A DNA stretch of 64,000 nucleotides from Mycocentrospora acerina (GCA_022701365.1 JAKUHH010000040.1:1-64000), one strand, 5' to 3'. Counted from the first letter of the stretch, positions 32,945 to 44,393 are shown. The notes: generated from the sequence alone by a model not told the origin. Program-made: numbers and translations.

Positions 32945-35007
32945 ATGGCTGCTCTGCAAACCCCCGACATGTCGGATCGGCTTGACATTCCAAACACTGA
33001 TGTTCGCCGGGATATGAGCCCGAACGAGCAGACTGTGTTTCACGCCTTGTTGCACCCAGACGATCTCTACGATGCCCAGGGAACGTATTGGGCCGATATG
33101 CCCCTTGTTCAGCGATGCAAGTTTGTTGCTGCTGTTGATGCGGCAGAGGCCAAAGAAGAGGCTTCCTTTTTCTGGAACATGTTCAAGAAGGACCCGTTGG
33201 CTCCTATCAGTCACTACTTCAGGACATGTGTGATTCCCGGCGCTGGTCTTGGTCTGGAAGGGTGAGTGTTACTCAATTGTTTCGATACACTTATACTAAT
33301 CAAGAGTAGATATGTGCTTTTTTCAATTGGCAACGTCAGACCTCTCTTGCAAGCTTCATTCCCAAGGTGCTGGAAGACTCACCAAATTTGCAACAAGACA
33401 TGGACAGAGGCTATTGATTATCTAGAAATTTGTGGTATCATTGTCGGTGAGTTATATCTTCTCTATTCGTAAGTCATCATTTGTACTGACAGTACGCAGG
33501 TCAAATTCTTGTGGGTGTCATTGGTGACTGGCTGGGCCGTCGTCATGGTCTTATTCAGGACGCCATCATCATGTTTGTTGGTCTCCTCATGCTCACTGCT
33601 GCTTGGGGTGTCACCCAAAACGGCTGGGTTGTATGCTATGTTTGGGCTCTCTTCTTCTACGGTGTAGGAGTTGGCGGAGAGTACCCCATGACTGCGACAG
33701 CTGGTATGGAGAACGCTGTTGGCTCTGGAAAAGTATCGACCAAGGACGACCGACTTCACCGTGGCAGGAAAGTGACTAGCGCTTTCTTGATGCAAGGTTG
33801 GGGTCAGTTCTTCAACCAGGTCATCCTGATTGTCCTGCTCCTGATCTTCAACTCTGGAGCGACACCGCCCTACTCGAAGAAGACTACCCAATGGACTTAC
33901 CGCCTGTCTTTCGCAATTCCCGCTGTGGGCACCCTGTGGCTTGTTTACTACCGCTACTTCAAGATGAAGTCGGCATCAAGGCAACTTATGCTGTCAAAGA
34001 AGAAGGCGAACGTCACAGGATACGATGTCACTTCCCTGAAGCTCACCTTTACCTACTTTGGACCGCGTGTCGTCGCTACCGCTGGTGCTTGGTTTGCCAA
34101 TGATGTTTTCTTCTATGGCAACAAGCTTTTCCAGGCAGAGTTCATCAAGGTCATTACGCCAGGAAGCACATCGGTTATGACTGGATGGCTGTACAACCTG
34201 ATCAACGTTGGAGTATCCCTTTGCGGTTACTACCTCGCCTCGTTTCTCATTGATAACAAGCTTTATGGCCGCAAGTGGATGATGATTGTCGGTTTCATGG
34301 CTGATTTCATCCTCTTCATCGTCCCGGCTTTCAACTACGAGTTCTTCACAAGGCCCGAAAACATCCACGCATTCCAGGCCATGTACTTCCTATCCTCATT
34401 CTTCAACCAATTCGGACCCAACAGTGTTACGTTCTTGGTTGCCGCCGAGGTTTTCCCTACGCCAGTCCGAGCCACCGCCCACGGTTTCTCGGCTGCTGCT
34501 GGTAAAGCGGGAGCTCTTCTCGCCTCGGTTCTGTACAACTATATTGACACACAGACCAAGTTCTACTTTGTTCCATGGTTCGGTCTCGTCGGTGCGCTAC
34601 TGACCTGGTTGTACCTGCCCGACACGACTGGTCTCGACCTGAAGGAGCAGGAACGCCGCTGGGCGTTTATCCGCGCCGGCAAGGAGACCGAATACCACGG
34701 TATTGCGATCCACTGGAAGCATCTCTCATGGTGGGAGCGCTACCAGGGTCTCCACAAGGCTTACGATGCCAAGCTCGACTACCAGATGAAGATTGACGAG
34801 CTTCGCGCGGATTGGTTCGAGCGTCAACAGCACAAGTTCTCGGAGAAGAACGGCTGGGAGCACACCGAGGCTGACGAGGAGGTTGGCGCAGATGTGCACA
34901 AGTACTTTATGGACACGACACCTAGGCCAGGATCGCAGCCCATGATGCTGAACGAGAAGAATGAGACGGATAGCAACGACAGCTCCGACATCACGCGAGC
35001 GAGGTAG
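32945..35007 (+). CDS. MFS phosphate:H+ symporter-like transporter
   Basis: Three exons, 32945-33261, 33310-33446 and 33500-35007, with introns of 48 and 53 bp, give about 653 residues. The joins read GLEGYVLFS and GIIVGQILVG. The protein is a 12-span sugar-porter/PHS-like major facilitator. MFS motif A appears as GDWLGRRHG after helix 2, and the helix 4-5 region has GVGVGGEYPMTATAGMEN, as in PHO84 and GIT1 relatives. The second half has AEVFPTPVRATAHGFSAAAGKAGA and the exit motif LPDTTGLDLKEQERRW. A 90-residue cytosolic N-terminus and a 110-residue hydrophilic C-terminus make it longer than Pho84. Substrate is likely inorganic phosphate or a phospho-ester, but a different organic substrate is possible. 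Confidence 0.88.
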
Positions 35008-35477
35008 AGAAGGGAATTACTTAATTGGATGAACGGGGCTTGGGAAAAAGTGCTTTTTTAATAATGATATGCATGAGCGAAGGTTTAGGAATTCGAGACA
35101 AGTGTTGTTAATGAATCATTCCGACGTGTTCAAGCCAGCTTGCCTGCACTCTTTGTCTTTGACACTGTGACACTGATTGATGTGGATGAATTACATGCGG
35201 GCCAACCAAACATCTCAGACCATGTTTGTCCTTTTTTCCCTTTTTTGATATTTTTGATATTTTTTTCGGAGCGCGCAAATGGCGCCTGTTTTGTGGTATT
35301 CTTCTTGCACGTCGGTACAAAAAATTAAAAAATTTGATCACACAACCAGTCGCTTGATTGGATGTTAAGTGATTAATTAAGTAAGTAACCAAGTAAATAA
35401 GTGACTAAGTAACTAAGTAGCCTGTGTATCCTTCATTCACATACACGACTCAACTCTGCTCGACTCGTACAACGGAA

Positions 35478-35502
35478 AGAAGAAGAAGAAGAAGAAGAAG
35501 AG
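35478..35502. repeat. (GAA)n microsatellite
   Basis: About eight GAA units followed by a purine-only stretch. Confidence 0.9.
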
Positions 35503-36135
35503 AAAAAAACGACAGCCCAATAACGGACGGGACATGACGAAAATGATTTGATTTGATTTGATTTTATCTCACCATGCTTTGATTCATTTCATTTCATCTC
35601 ATCTCGTCTCAAATCAGACCAGGCCCAGCCCAGCCCAGTCCAGACGAAACGAAAAGATGTGCATGCATTCACTATATACGCGCATACATACAAGCAAGCA
35701 AGGAACATACTTCCATGTTAATTACATAACCCAGCACGTAAAAGTTATGCCACAAGTTTCAGCCTCCCTCGCTTTATGCGTGGGACAAAAAAAACAGCAG
35801 CAGAAGCAGCAGCATGAAAAAGATGAGTGGGTAAGTAATTAAGTACTAATGTAATTACCACCGTACCACCACCACCAACCAAGCCCAGACAGGTAGATGG
35901 ATTCATGCACTATTTCTAATTACTAAGTTGTGTAGTTATGCGGTACGACCGTTAGCTAGGTAGATAGGTTATGTGGGTAGTCAAGCAACGAAATTGAATT
36001 GAATTGAATTGATTGGTTGGGGTTGGGGATGGGGGAGGGATATTTGGATTAGGGTTGGTGGCGGAGAAAAACAAGGCGTGGTGAAATCGATATATATATT
36101 TTATCGTTTCGAGCAGGGGAGCACGACAGCGGGCT

Positions 36136-36162
36136 AGGTAGGTAGGTAGGTAGGTTGGTAGG
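36136..36162. repeat. (GGTA)n tetranucleotide repeat
   Basis: About six GGTA-like units with one GGTT variant. Confidence 0.85.
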
Positions 36163-36243
36163 GTGAAGGCGTCATGTGAGCAAGAGATTTATTAAAAAAA
36201 AAAGCCCATGTTTCTGGATTTGATAGTCTTGTTTGTGTTGTAT

Positions 36244-36320
36244 TGTTTTGTTTTGTTTTGTTTTGGTTTGAAATGTTTCGTGGGTGTGTGTATGTGTGTG
36301 TGTGTGCTTGTGTGTGGAGC
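36244..36320. repeat. TTTTG and GT short tandem repeats
   Basis: Four TTTTG units followed closely by an imperfect GT-rich run. Confidence 0.85.
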
Positions 36321-37533
36321 AAGACAAGGAGTGGGGAGCAAGAGGAAGACGATGATGATGATGGAAGGATCAAGAAGAATCGGATGCGTGGACCGATTGC
36401 GCGGTGCGTATGCCCTATTCCGTCTCGGATGCTTTCCACCTCAACAACCAGCTAGCTGGCTTGTTGGCTAGCCAGCCAGCCAGCACACCATGTATTGTAT
36501 TCCTTCCACCATTTGCCCCCTCCGCGACCCGAACGAACTACTCATCATCGCCGTCGTCCACGCGTCCCACCCAGCATTCAACACTCAACATACATGGGGA
36601 AAATTTCACAACCGGTGGTTTCTATTCATAGCGGAATTTGGAACCAAGGCGCAGCGTACCCAGTGCAGCGCAGCCTAGTGCAGGCTAAAGGCGAGAAAAA
36701 AAAGATGGGCGGCGAGGCGAAGGGGAGCTAGTGATCAGCGGCGCTTGCGCGGCTGCCCCTGCATTTTGGCAGGGATGCGTGTTTCTTCCGGGGGCTGGTT
36801 TAGTGGCGGGCAAGCGAGGAGAGTAATAGTAGGTGGTGTGCTGTACCTGCGACGGTGGCGGGATGATTAGATACACTGGTAGATGGATGGTGGATGGATG
36901 GATTAATGCATGGGTGTATGTACATGTGGTGATTTCCCCGCCGATGGATGGATGGGAGGGGGGAGGGGAGGTTGGTCGGGAAGGATGGAAAGCAAGGAAG
37001 GAAGAAATGGCGGCATCTCAACACCTCCCACAGCCAACAAGCATTCGCATCGGTGTTTGAATCGCCGCACGGGGTACCGATAGCAGACAGATAGCGCGAA
37101 GGAACACCTCGACGTTGCTGCAACCCTGGCGGACGCCTTTTTTTCTTGGCCAGAAGCTTGCAGGTTCTTTGTTTAGCTCCCGAAACGGCGGTCGCGGGCG
37201 CAACGCGTGTACCTTGCCTGGCCTGGCCTTGTCCTGTCTTGCCGCAGCAACAAGCTACAGCAGCAGCAACAAGCCTTGTGTCGCAGGGCCGGGATAAATA
37301 ACAGGTTCTTTCTGCCGCTACGACGGATATCGTCTTTTTTACTCTCTCGGCTCGAAAAACAAGTATTAATCCAGGCACATCCCCCCCTTCGATAAAGAAA
37401 AGTTCTTTCACCTTGAACCATTCCTCTCATCGATTGTCTTGTCTTGTCCACTCGTTGCCACTACATCCTCAACTCTTGAACATTAAAAACACCACCATCA
37501 ACACCCTTCGTTAAGATAATCCCAACCGCCAAC

Positions 37534-38149
37534 ATGCGCTTCACCATCTCCATCGCTGCTGCTCTCGCCGTCGCCGTGTCTGCCCAGTCCGTCCAGCCCA
37601 TCACCCAAATCAGCGATGGCCAGATCCAGGCTCCCGTCACAAGCACAACAGTCGTGCCTGTTGTCTCGACACTGACTCTTACATCTGGTGAGTTGTTTAC
37701 CCCCCCACTCAAAGAATCCCAAAATCACGTTACACATGTACAACTCTTAATATGATTGTTGAACGTGTGCCACCGTCATTCCCCCAACAAGCCAGTCTCT
37801 TTGAATGCATATACACACGATACTAATACAAGAAACAGTCATCTCCAACGCCACAGCCACAGCCACGCCCGTTGTCCCCTCATCGCTCGTGTCGCCCATT
37901 GTCTCTGGCGTCAACTCCACCATCGTGGCCACCAGCACCGGCGGCGTCTTGTCGTCGTTGTCCAGCGTCGCAAGCAGCATTGCCACTCGTTCCTCGTCCG
38001 CAGGCAGCAGCGCGAGCGCAAGTGCATCCCGCAGCGCGTCCAGCAGCGGAACCGCCTCGAGCGTGCCCCAGGCGAGCAACGCCGCCATTGCCAACATGGT
38101 CTCGTTTGGCGGCCTTGTGGTTGCCGTTGCGGGCGCAGTTCTCATGTAA
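37534..38149 (+). CDS. Small Ser/Ala-rich GPI-anchored surface protein
   Basis: Two exons, 37534-37687 and 37839-38149, flank a 151-bp intron with donor GTGAGT, a perfect TACTAATAC branch site and acceptor ACAG, giving about 155 residues. Residues 1-17 are a signal peptide (MRFTISIAAALAVAVSA). The middle is Thr/Val-rich with NATAT and NSTIV glycosylation sites, then a Ser/Ala-rich stalk. The last 20 residues are hydrophobic (MVSFGGLVVAVAGAVLM) after small residues, the pattern of a GPI attachment signal. Likely a heavily O-mannosylated cell-wall or membrane protein. There are no cysteines, so it is not a CFEM protein. No enzymatic domain is visible. Confidence 0.85.
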
Positions 38150-38838
38150 AGAGAACGCTTGATTGATTTGATGACACTTTGTTTTTTGTTTGTTTTTAAT
38201 TATTCAACCACGCTATGCGACGACTCGTCATGGCTACTATTTAACGACTGTTTTTGCTCAAGGTTCGAAGAGAATGGATGGATGGATACCATGGGTTTGC
38301 TTCTCCTCCGGTGTGATTATCCGGTAGGAGGGCAAGAGGAAGAGTAATGTTTGCATGTGTATGACGATGGGGTCATGTACATGCTAGGTCTGGATGGATC
38401 GTGCTCCGATATTGATGGATGGATGGATGGATGGATGGATGAGTCTAATGCAGCGTGTCCATGGAACGCAATCTGATCACGCGCGTATAGATGGATACAT
38501 AGAGATAGATGGCTCGAATGAAGATTTTGTTACTTCCCCACACTGTCTGGCGCAATTCTGTTGTCCGCGTGCGTTGGTGATTGTGTTGTCGACATGCATG
38601 GCTGATATTGCTATTGATATGCATGGATGATGCCATTGTTTATCTGCATGCATAGTGATTTGGAAAACAAGGCATCGTCCGGTCCATGCCATATGAGGAA
38701 CGCCCTCGTCTTTTCTCACCCAAAATATCACAAGGGCCGGATCAAATTAAATGTAATCGATCCGAGCTCAGCTGAATTGAACTCGAATGAATTAAACTCG
38801 AATGAATTGAATTAAAATCTTGTGTGCTGCCTGTCCGT
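38150..38838. other. Convergent intergenic with tetranucleotide repeats
   Basis: It lies between the 3' ends of the GPI-protein and NOC4 genes. It has GGAT repeats at 38273-38288 and 38414-38443 and a direct repeat of GAACTCGAATGAATT-like units at 38775-38812. No gene seen. Confidence 0.6.
38414..38443. repeat. (GGAT)n tetranucleotide repeat
   Basis: About seven uninterrupted GATG/GGAT units. Confidence 0.9.
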
Positions 38839-40795
38839 CTACCGCACCTCTATCACCTGCGCCAATAACTGGCCCAGCGGATTGAGATTCAACTTTGACC
38901 CCTCTTCCTCGTCGGCTGTGAAGATGTGTTTTGGAATTTCGAATTCGACTTCTGGATCCTTTTTCAGGTCGCGGTTGAGTTCCACGTCGAGAAGCTGGAT
39001 GGGCAGTTAGCACACTGATTGGCATTATTCTTTTCAGAATAGAAAAAAGGACTTACGGCAGTGTATGAGTGGTCCAAAAAGTCTTCGAGATTGTATGAGC
39101 GCTTAGTGAATTGCTCGGCAATGATCTTTGCCAACGTGGCTACGTTGGGGTGGTAGTGTGCTTGCAGGGCCTCGAGTTCCCAGACGGAGCTATCGATTGC
39201 GTTTGTGAGCATGGGATCGAGCTGGGCCATGTCAAAGGGGTCGTCCATGCCATATTCTTCGAGGCGGGATTTTTGCGCGGGATCCCGAATCTCGCGGTGC
39301 ATCATGTATGTACAGGCTGGGTGGCGCTTGAACATGTTGTAGATCCAGGGGATGACTACGACGATACCTGCGGGGGGCCCGTGAAGGGCGAGTCGCGAGA
39401 GGCGCTTCATGAAGCTTGCTACTAGCGCAGCGGGGAGATGGGTCGAGGACATGAAAGTGTCGAGCAGGCGGAAGAAGCGTGAGCGGTGTTTGGAGTGGAG
39501 GAGGCTGTCGTCGAGGAGGGAGTAGAGCTTTAGGTAGAAGGAGGGATAGTCGAGGTTCTTCTCGGAGATGAGATAGTAGAGGCCGGAGAGGGCGAGCAGG
39601 GAGGTGGCGCCGCCGACGTCGTACGAGTCGGTGAGGAAGTCCATGAGCATTTCGGGCTGCTGGAACCAGGGCGCAATCTGGTAGGAGAAGGTGGTGAGGA
39701 TAGATTTGCGCTGCTCCTTGTCAAGACCCGAGCGCATGGTTGCGAGCCAGGCTTCCTGTGCTCTGGACTTGTAGGCCTTGAGAGACGGAATAGGGTTCTT
39801 TGCTTGTGACTGGGTGTAGAGGGTGGAGATGTCGTCGGTGGAGGTAGGGACGGTGTCGATGGCGGCGAGGAGGGCTAGGCTGTTGGCGGCGACGAGCTCC
39901 TTGGTGGGGGGGTCGAGGTCGGTGGAGAGGACGTTTCTGGGGGGTGTTAGTGTGTGTATGTGGGTGGGTGAGTGAGGGTGAGTGAGTGCATGTGAGTAAG
40001 AGGGTGAGTGAGTGAGTGAGTGAGTGAGGGTGAGTGAGTGAGGGTGAGTGAGTGAGGGTGAGTGAGTGAGGGTGAATGAGTGAGTGAGTGAGGGTGAGTG
40101 AGTAAGAGGGTGAGTGAGTGTATGAGAAGATGAGCATGTAAAGGAGTAAAGGAGCGGTCGTACGTGATGGTGTGCAAGGCGTGGTATCGCACGTCGTCAA
40201 ACACCTTGAAGTACTTCTCCGCAAACTCGTCGCGGTTGGGGTCGTCGCGCGGCAGGAACAGCAGCACGCGGACCAGCCTCGACAGCGGGCCGTTCTTGAT
40301 GTTGTAGTCCTTTTGCGCCTTGGACTCCTCCTTGACCAGGCGCATGACGAGAGCCAGGGCAACCGACTGCTTGGCCGGGTGCTCGCTGGGCAGGAAGGCG
40401 TCGAGCAGCACGTCGAGCAGCTCCTTGTAGCGCTCCTTGAGCCACGACACGACGACGGCCTCGGGCTCGGCCATGGCCTTGCTCTTGACCATGTCGCCCG
40501 TGGCCAGCAGCCGCGAGAAGACGCGGCACAGGGCCACGGCGGCGAGGATGGGCGCCTCATTGTCGCTGTTGCCGTCGGCCTGGCGCGCCAATTGCAGCAG
40601 CGTGGCAATGTTGTTGTAGTGGCGGCGCGACTCGAGGATCTGGGCCTCGAGGTGCAGGATGTGCGACTGGGCGTCGTCGCTGCCACTGTCGCTGGGAGAC
40701 TTGCGCCGGCTCTTGGACTTTGGCTTGGACTGCGACCTGCTGGGGTCCCGCTTCCGCTTGACGCCCGCGAGGCTGGGGGACGGTGCGGCGGGCAT
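38839..40795 (-). CDS. NOC4: Nucleolar complex protein 4 (ribosome biogenesis)
   Basis: Three exons, 40795-40164, 39936-39057 and 38994-38839, with introns of 227 and 62 bp, give about 555 residues, matching the usual Noc4 length. Noc4 pairs with Nop14 in 40S subunit maturation and export in the nucleolus. The N-terminus is Lys/Arg/Ser-rich (KRKRDPSRSQSK), a likely nuclear signal. HEAT-like helices follow, then the CBF/Mak21 domain at about residues 300-480 with ALSGLYYLI, SRFFRLLDTFMSSTHLP and HGPPAGIVVVIPWIYNM. KRHP and WELEALQAHYHPNVATLA complete it. The first intron is filled by a tandem repeat (separate entry). Divergent from ATP4 across 244 bp. Confidence 0.93.
39965..40130. repeat. GTGAGTGAG tandem repeat inside NOC4 intron 1
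   Basis: About 165 bases of imperfect GTGA/GTGAGG units on the plus strand (CTCA/CCTCAC on the gene's strand) fill most of the 227-bp intron. Confidence 0.9.
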
Positions 40796-41039
40796 TTTTT
40801 TGGGTGTGTATATATGTGTGTGTGTGGTGTATGGTGTGTGCGCGGTGCATGTACACACTATATCGTGTGCGTCCGCTGTATGCGTCCGTCGTGCAAGCGC
40901 AGGTGAGGGCGCAGTCTGAAGTTCAAAAAAAGACAACCCGGGCTTCGGCTAGCGCGTCGGAGCTTGGCTGCAAGAACTGCACCTCCATCACCACACCGAC
41001 GACACCCCCCCATCTTCCCCACCTCTTCCATCTGCAGCA

Positions 41040-41992
41040 ATGGCTTCCCGTCTGGCAAGGAGCGCGGTCGGTGAGTGCAGCCCGCAGCCCAGCCCCTACA
41101 CTGCCATTGATCCCGTCGCTCACCCCCTCCAGGCGCCGCCCGTCTCCGCCCATCGCTCCCTCTCCGCACTCTCCCGTCCATCACGGCCCAGATCACGCCC
41201 GCCCGCTTCAACTCCAATGTGCCGCAGGAGGACCCCAAGAAGAAGGCCCAGTCGCTGATGGAGGCCATCCCCGTCCCCGGCAACAGCCCCCTCACAAAGG
41301 CTGCCGTCCTCTCTGCCGGCGCCGGCCTCAGCGTCGCCGCCATCAGCAACGAGCTGTACGTCGTCAACGAGGAGACGATTGTCGCCTTCTCGCTCATCAC
41401 CATCTGGTGGGCCGTCTGGAAGTACGCCGGCCCGGCCTGGAGCGACTATGCCCAGCAGCAGATCGACAAGGTCTCGGGCATCCTCAACGCCGCCCGCGCC
41501 GACCACACCACGGCCGTCAAGCAGCGCATTGAGAGCGTCCAGGACCTCGGCGGTGTCATTGACATCACCAAGACCCTGTTTGAGGTTTCCAAGGTACGCC
41601 GTCATCCAATTGATGGATGCATGCGTGCATGGGTAGATGGACGTGGGGCACCGTACTGACTGACCCGCGCGTAGGAGACCGCCAAGCTCGAGGCCCAGGC
41701 TTTCGAGCTCGAGCAGACGACTGCCATTGCCCACGAGGCCAAGACCGTCTTGGACTCATGGGTCCGCTACGAGGGCCAGGTCAAGCAGAGGCAGCAGCGC
41801 GAGCTTGCCGAGTCCATCATCGCCAAGATTGAGAAGGAGCTTGAGAACCCCAAGACCCTCAAGCAGATTCTCGACCAGAGCATCGTCGACGTTGAGAGTG
41901 CGTTGCCTTTGTCACTCAATTTTTGAATACATTCACTGATGTTTTTTTCTTTTCTAGGGATCGTCACCCAGAAGAAGTCTTCCCCGGCCTAG
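41040..41992 (+). CDS. ATP4: Mitochondrial ATP synthase subunit 4 (subunit b)
   Basis: Four exons, 41040-41070, 41133-41593, 41675-41897 and 41958-41992, with introns of 62, 62-81 and 60 bp, give about 249 residues (yeast Atp4 is 244). The N-terminus MASRLARSAVGAARLRPS is a basic presequence. NSNVPQEDPKKKAQSLMEAI precedes two membrane helices (AAVLSAGAGLSVAAISNELYV and TIVAFSLITIWWAVWKYAGP). A long charged helix then forms the peripheral stalk of F1Fo ATP synthase. A tiny first exon encoding only the start of the presequence is common for fungal mitochondrial proteins. It shares a 244-bp divergent promoter with NOC4. Confidence 0.94.
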
Positions 41993-42509
41993 AAGCACCG
42001 ACAAGTCAAGATTACAACATGTTCCATACACCTGTGCAATAGTCGAGCCCTCCGATAGAGTACCCATGGCTTGGGAAAAGCCAATTTGATTTTTGTTTCC
42101 AACAAGATCATGTCCGCTGCATCTGACAATTTACTGTATGCGTCTTGACAATACAACAAATATGCACATGACATTATACTGAATAAACATTTGCAAATTC
42201 ACTGAGCTGCAGCCTGACAGTATTGAACATCTATCTTGATATAACACTGAAATGCATTTTGACTATTATTTTCATATTCCCTCTTTCACTCCTCGACTCA
42301 CTCACAACTTTCACTCTTTACTTTCCACAACTCTTGAACTCTTCAACTTTACAACTCTTGAACTCTTCAACTTTACAACTCTTCTACTTTACAACTTTTA
42401 ACTTCACAATTCTTCAACTTCACAACTCATCACAACTCGTCACAACTCATCACACCCTATCACACCCTATCACATCCCATCACAACCCATCACAACCCAT
42501 CACACCCCA
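41993..42509. other. Intergenic with CAACTCTT/CATCACAAC repeats
   Basis: Convergent 3' regions of ATP4 and the acyltransferase gene. The right half is a degenerate tandem repeat (separate entry). No gene seen. Confidence 0.6.
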
Positions 42510-42524
42510 TTACAACTTCATCCC
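42327..42524. repeat. Degenerate ACAACTCTTGAACTCTTCA / CATCACAAC minisatellite
   Basis: A roughly 30-bp unit (CAACTCTTGAACTCTTCAAC and a TTTA spacer) is repeated about twice. It grades into shorter CTTCACAACT and CATCACAACC/CATCACACCC units up to the stop codon of the acyltransferase gene. Confidence 0.85.
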
Positions 42525-44393
42525 ACCCCGCACCTCCATCAACCCCCTCACCCTCTCGGCCCACTCCTCGGCCCTCTCCCTCGCAATCGCATCCGCATCA
42601 TAACTAACGCCAAGCTCCACCCTCCCCTCGGCATCCGTCAAACTGACGACCAAAAACTCCCCCTCGCGCGCCCTCACCCCCAACTTCAACCCGCGATAAT
42701 CCGCCGCAAAGTCCCTCCCCCCCTTCCGCAGACCCCCCAGCTCATACACCCCCGCCTTGAAATACCCCGCCGTAGATCCCACGCTCGAAACCCCACACGT
42801 AGCCCCGTACCGTCCCGTCCGCGGTACCAATTCACCCTGCGGCCGGAACTGAGACAGCGACGCTGCTGGCCGGAGGGAAAGCGGCGGCTTGGAGCCTGTC
42901 CGCTCGAGCTGCGCAATGTAGCTTGTCGCTAGATGGCGGAGGGGGGAATGGGGATCGAATATCCCGCCTACTGTTGTTCTTTTTTTCTTCGAACCATCAC
43001 CACCATCATCATTATTATTACTGCTATCCTTGTTTTTCAGACGCTTCTGGTAGGCGCGCAGCTCGCGGTTTGCGCGGCGGGCTGTTATGCTGAAGCGGGG
43101 TTCGAGGGGCAGGGAGGAAGGGAGCGAGGGCATGACGATGCCTTCGTTGAAGGTGAGCATGCAGGAGTCTGGGGAAAGGGGCGAGGGGAAAAAGGCCCGG
43201 GGGTTGAGGGGGAAGGATGCGGCGAAGGCGGGGGGGTTGGAATCTGTTTTTGAATCTGTTTCTGATTCTGATTCGGGTGTAGATGGAGGGGAAGATGAAG
43301 AGGAAGAGTGCATGTCCATCATTGAGAGGCCGGCGAGGGCAAAACATCCCGCTCCGATGGATACGCGTGATGCTCTGCACAGGGCGATGAGGCGTGCTGA
43401 CGCCGCGACAGAGAGCGTGGCAGTAATGTGGTCCGCCGACATGGGCGGGCGGGTAGCTTCTGCGTATGAGAATATCTCACCGTACACTTCTGGCAGGCGA
43501 GTCGACGCCGCCGCATTCCGACCACTTTCCCGACGCCGGGAATACAGTGGATTCGCAAACGTAGCCGGCAGTGGCTTTTGGATGTGCCGCAGCACGCGGA
43601 TAATCGCCCAGAACCAGCGTTGCCGCGCCCGCGAGCCCGGCACAGGTGGGTAGAGGGATTCCTGCGCGGGGGGCAGCTTGTCACGGATGAGTGATTCGTT
43701 GATCGAGGTGGCGATTAGTGAGGAGATTTCTTCCTCTGGCAAGTTGAGGATCCGGATAAAGTGGCCGAACCAGCTGTATGCGGAGAGGCCGTCGGAAACC
43801 TCGTGTGCGATTATAATCAAGAACCGCAATGCATATATCTTATTGCTATTGCCATTGCCATCATCACTACCGTCTGGGACACGCTTCAGCGGCAGGACAT
43901 GTAGCTTCGAGAGGCTTGCTGCTGGGGAGATGATGCGCGTCACGTTCAGGGCGTGGTGGTGCAATTCCTCCTCATCTACTTCCCCTTCCTCGCCGTAATG
44001 GTCGGATAGAAAAACAATATTCTTGGCCGTCGTGGCCACGGCTTCCTCGCTGCTAGGCGGTACGTCGACGACGAACCTGCGCTCCTGGTCCAGCGTGTTT
44101 TTTGAACTGGCGACACGACTTCGTAGTAGGATGTGCTGCAGCGTGAGGGCCGTCCAGGCAAGTGTGATGCGTTGCCGTAGTTGAGTGGGCGAAAGCTCGT
44201 GTGAGATGTGCACAGTGAGACTTGCCGTCATGTCGGCGCGGCCGCCAAAGTATGCACCATCTGAATCAAAAGAAGATTCTACGAGTCCGAGAGGGCGTGC
44301 AAAGGACTTGTTTCCTGTGATGGGAGAGGTGTCTGGGCGCCAAGTGTAGTGGTCGGGGGAGGCGTAAAGGGAGAGCCAGTGGGGTTGTGCCAT
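42510..44393 (-). CDS. HxxxDG acyltransferase (BAHD/condensation-like, alcohol O-acetyltransferase type)
   Basis: A single exon of 627 residues. The first half contains IIAHEVSDGLSAYSWFGHF near residues 205-223, matching the catalytic HxxxDG of CoA-dependent acyltransferases of the chloramphenicol-acetyltransferase superfamily, which includes fungal alcohol acetyltransferases and mycotoxin O-acetyltransferases. The second half, from about residue 330, contains a tunnel-like domain and low-complexity inserts (Ser/Glu/Asp, a KNKDSSNNNDDGGDG loop). The plant-type DFGWG motif is not evident. The start MAQPHWLSLYASPDHYTW resembles fungal members. It stands beside housekeeping genes rather than a biosynthetic cluster, so its acceptor substrate is unknown. 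Confidence 0.72.
   Translation of the reverse strand: MAQPHWLSLYASPDHYTWRPDTSPITGNKSFARPLGLVESSFDSDGAYFGGRADMTASLTVHISHELSPTQLRQRITLAWTALTLQHILLRSRVASSKNTLDQERRFVVDVPPSSEEAVATTAKNIVFLSDHYGEEGEVDEEELHHHALNVTRIISPAASLSKLHVLPLKRVPDGSDDGNGNSNKIYALRFLIIIAHEVSDGLSAYSWFGHFIRILNLPEEEISSLIATSINESLIRDKLPPAQESLYPPVPGSRARQRWFWAIIRVLRHIQKPLPATFANPLYSRRRESGRNAAASTRLPEVYGEIFSYAEATRPPMSADHITATLSVAASARLIALCRASRVSIGAGCFALAGLSMMDMHSSSSSSPPSTPESESETDSKTDSNPPAFAASFPLNPRAFFPSPLSPDSCMLTFNEGIVMPSLPSSLPLEPRFSITARRANRELRAYQKRLKNKDSSNNNDDGGDGSKKKRTTVGGIFDPHSPLRHLATSYIAQLERTGSKPPLSLRPAASLSQFRPQGELVPRTGRYGATCGVSSVGSTAGYFKAGVYELGGLRKGGRDFAADYRGLKLGVRAREGEFLVVSLTDAEGRVELGVSYDADAIARERAEEWAERVRGLMEVRGGMKL

Larger units (their letters stand above)
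35008..37533. other. Microsatellite-rich 2.5-kb intergenic region
   Basis: No gene was recognised. The stretch is packed with short tandem repeats: TAAG/AAGT units at 35370-35420, (GAA)n at 35478-35502, GATTT units at 35545-35568 and GAATT units at 35990-36010. They continue with GGTA at 36136-36162, TTTTG at 36244-36266, GT at 36283-36320, GATG at 36350-36365, GCCA/GGCT units at 36450-36484 and GGAT at 36880-36960. The last few hundred bases lead into a GPI-protein gene and could be a long promoter or 5' UTR. Confidence 0.6.

Noticed and set aside
36134..36731. Several 60-100 codon open frames in the microsatellite belt
   Set aside because: They arise from tandem repeats and lack protein-like composition.
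39965..40130. Regularly repeated units resembling a CRISPR array
   Set aside because: Simple short tandem repeat inside a eukaryotic intron, with no unique spacers.
40172..40906. A 244-codon plus-strand open frame
   Set aside because: It is the GC-rich antisense of NOC4 exon 1, whose protein is well conserved; no start context or family match.
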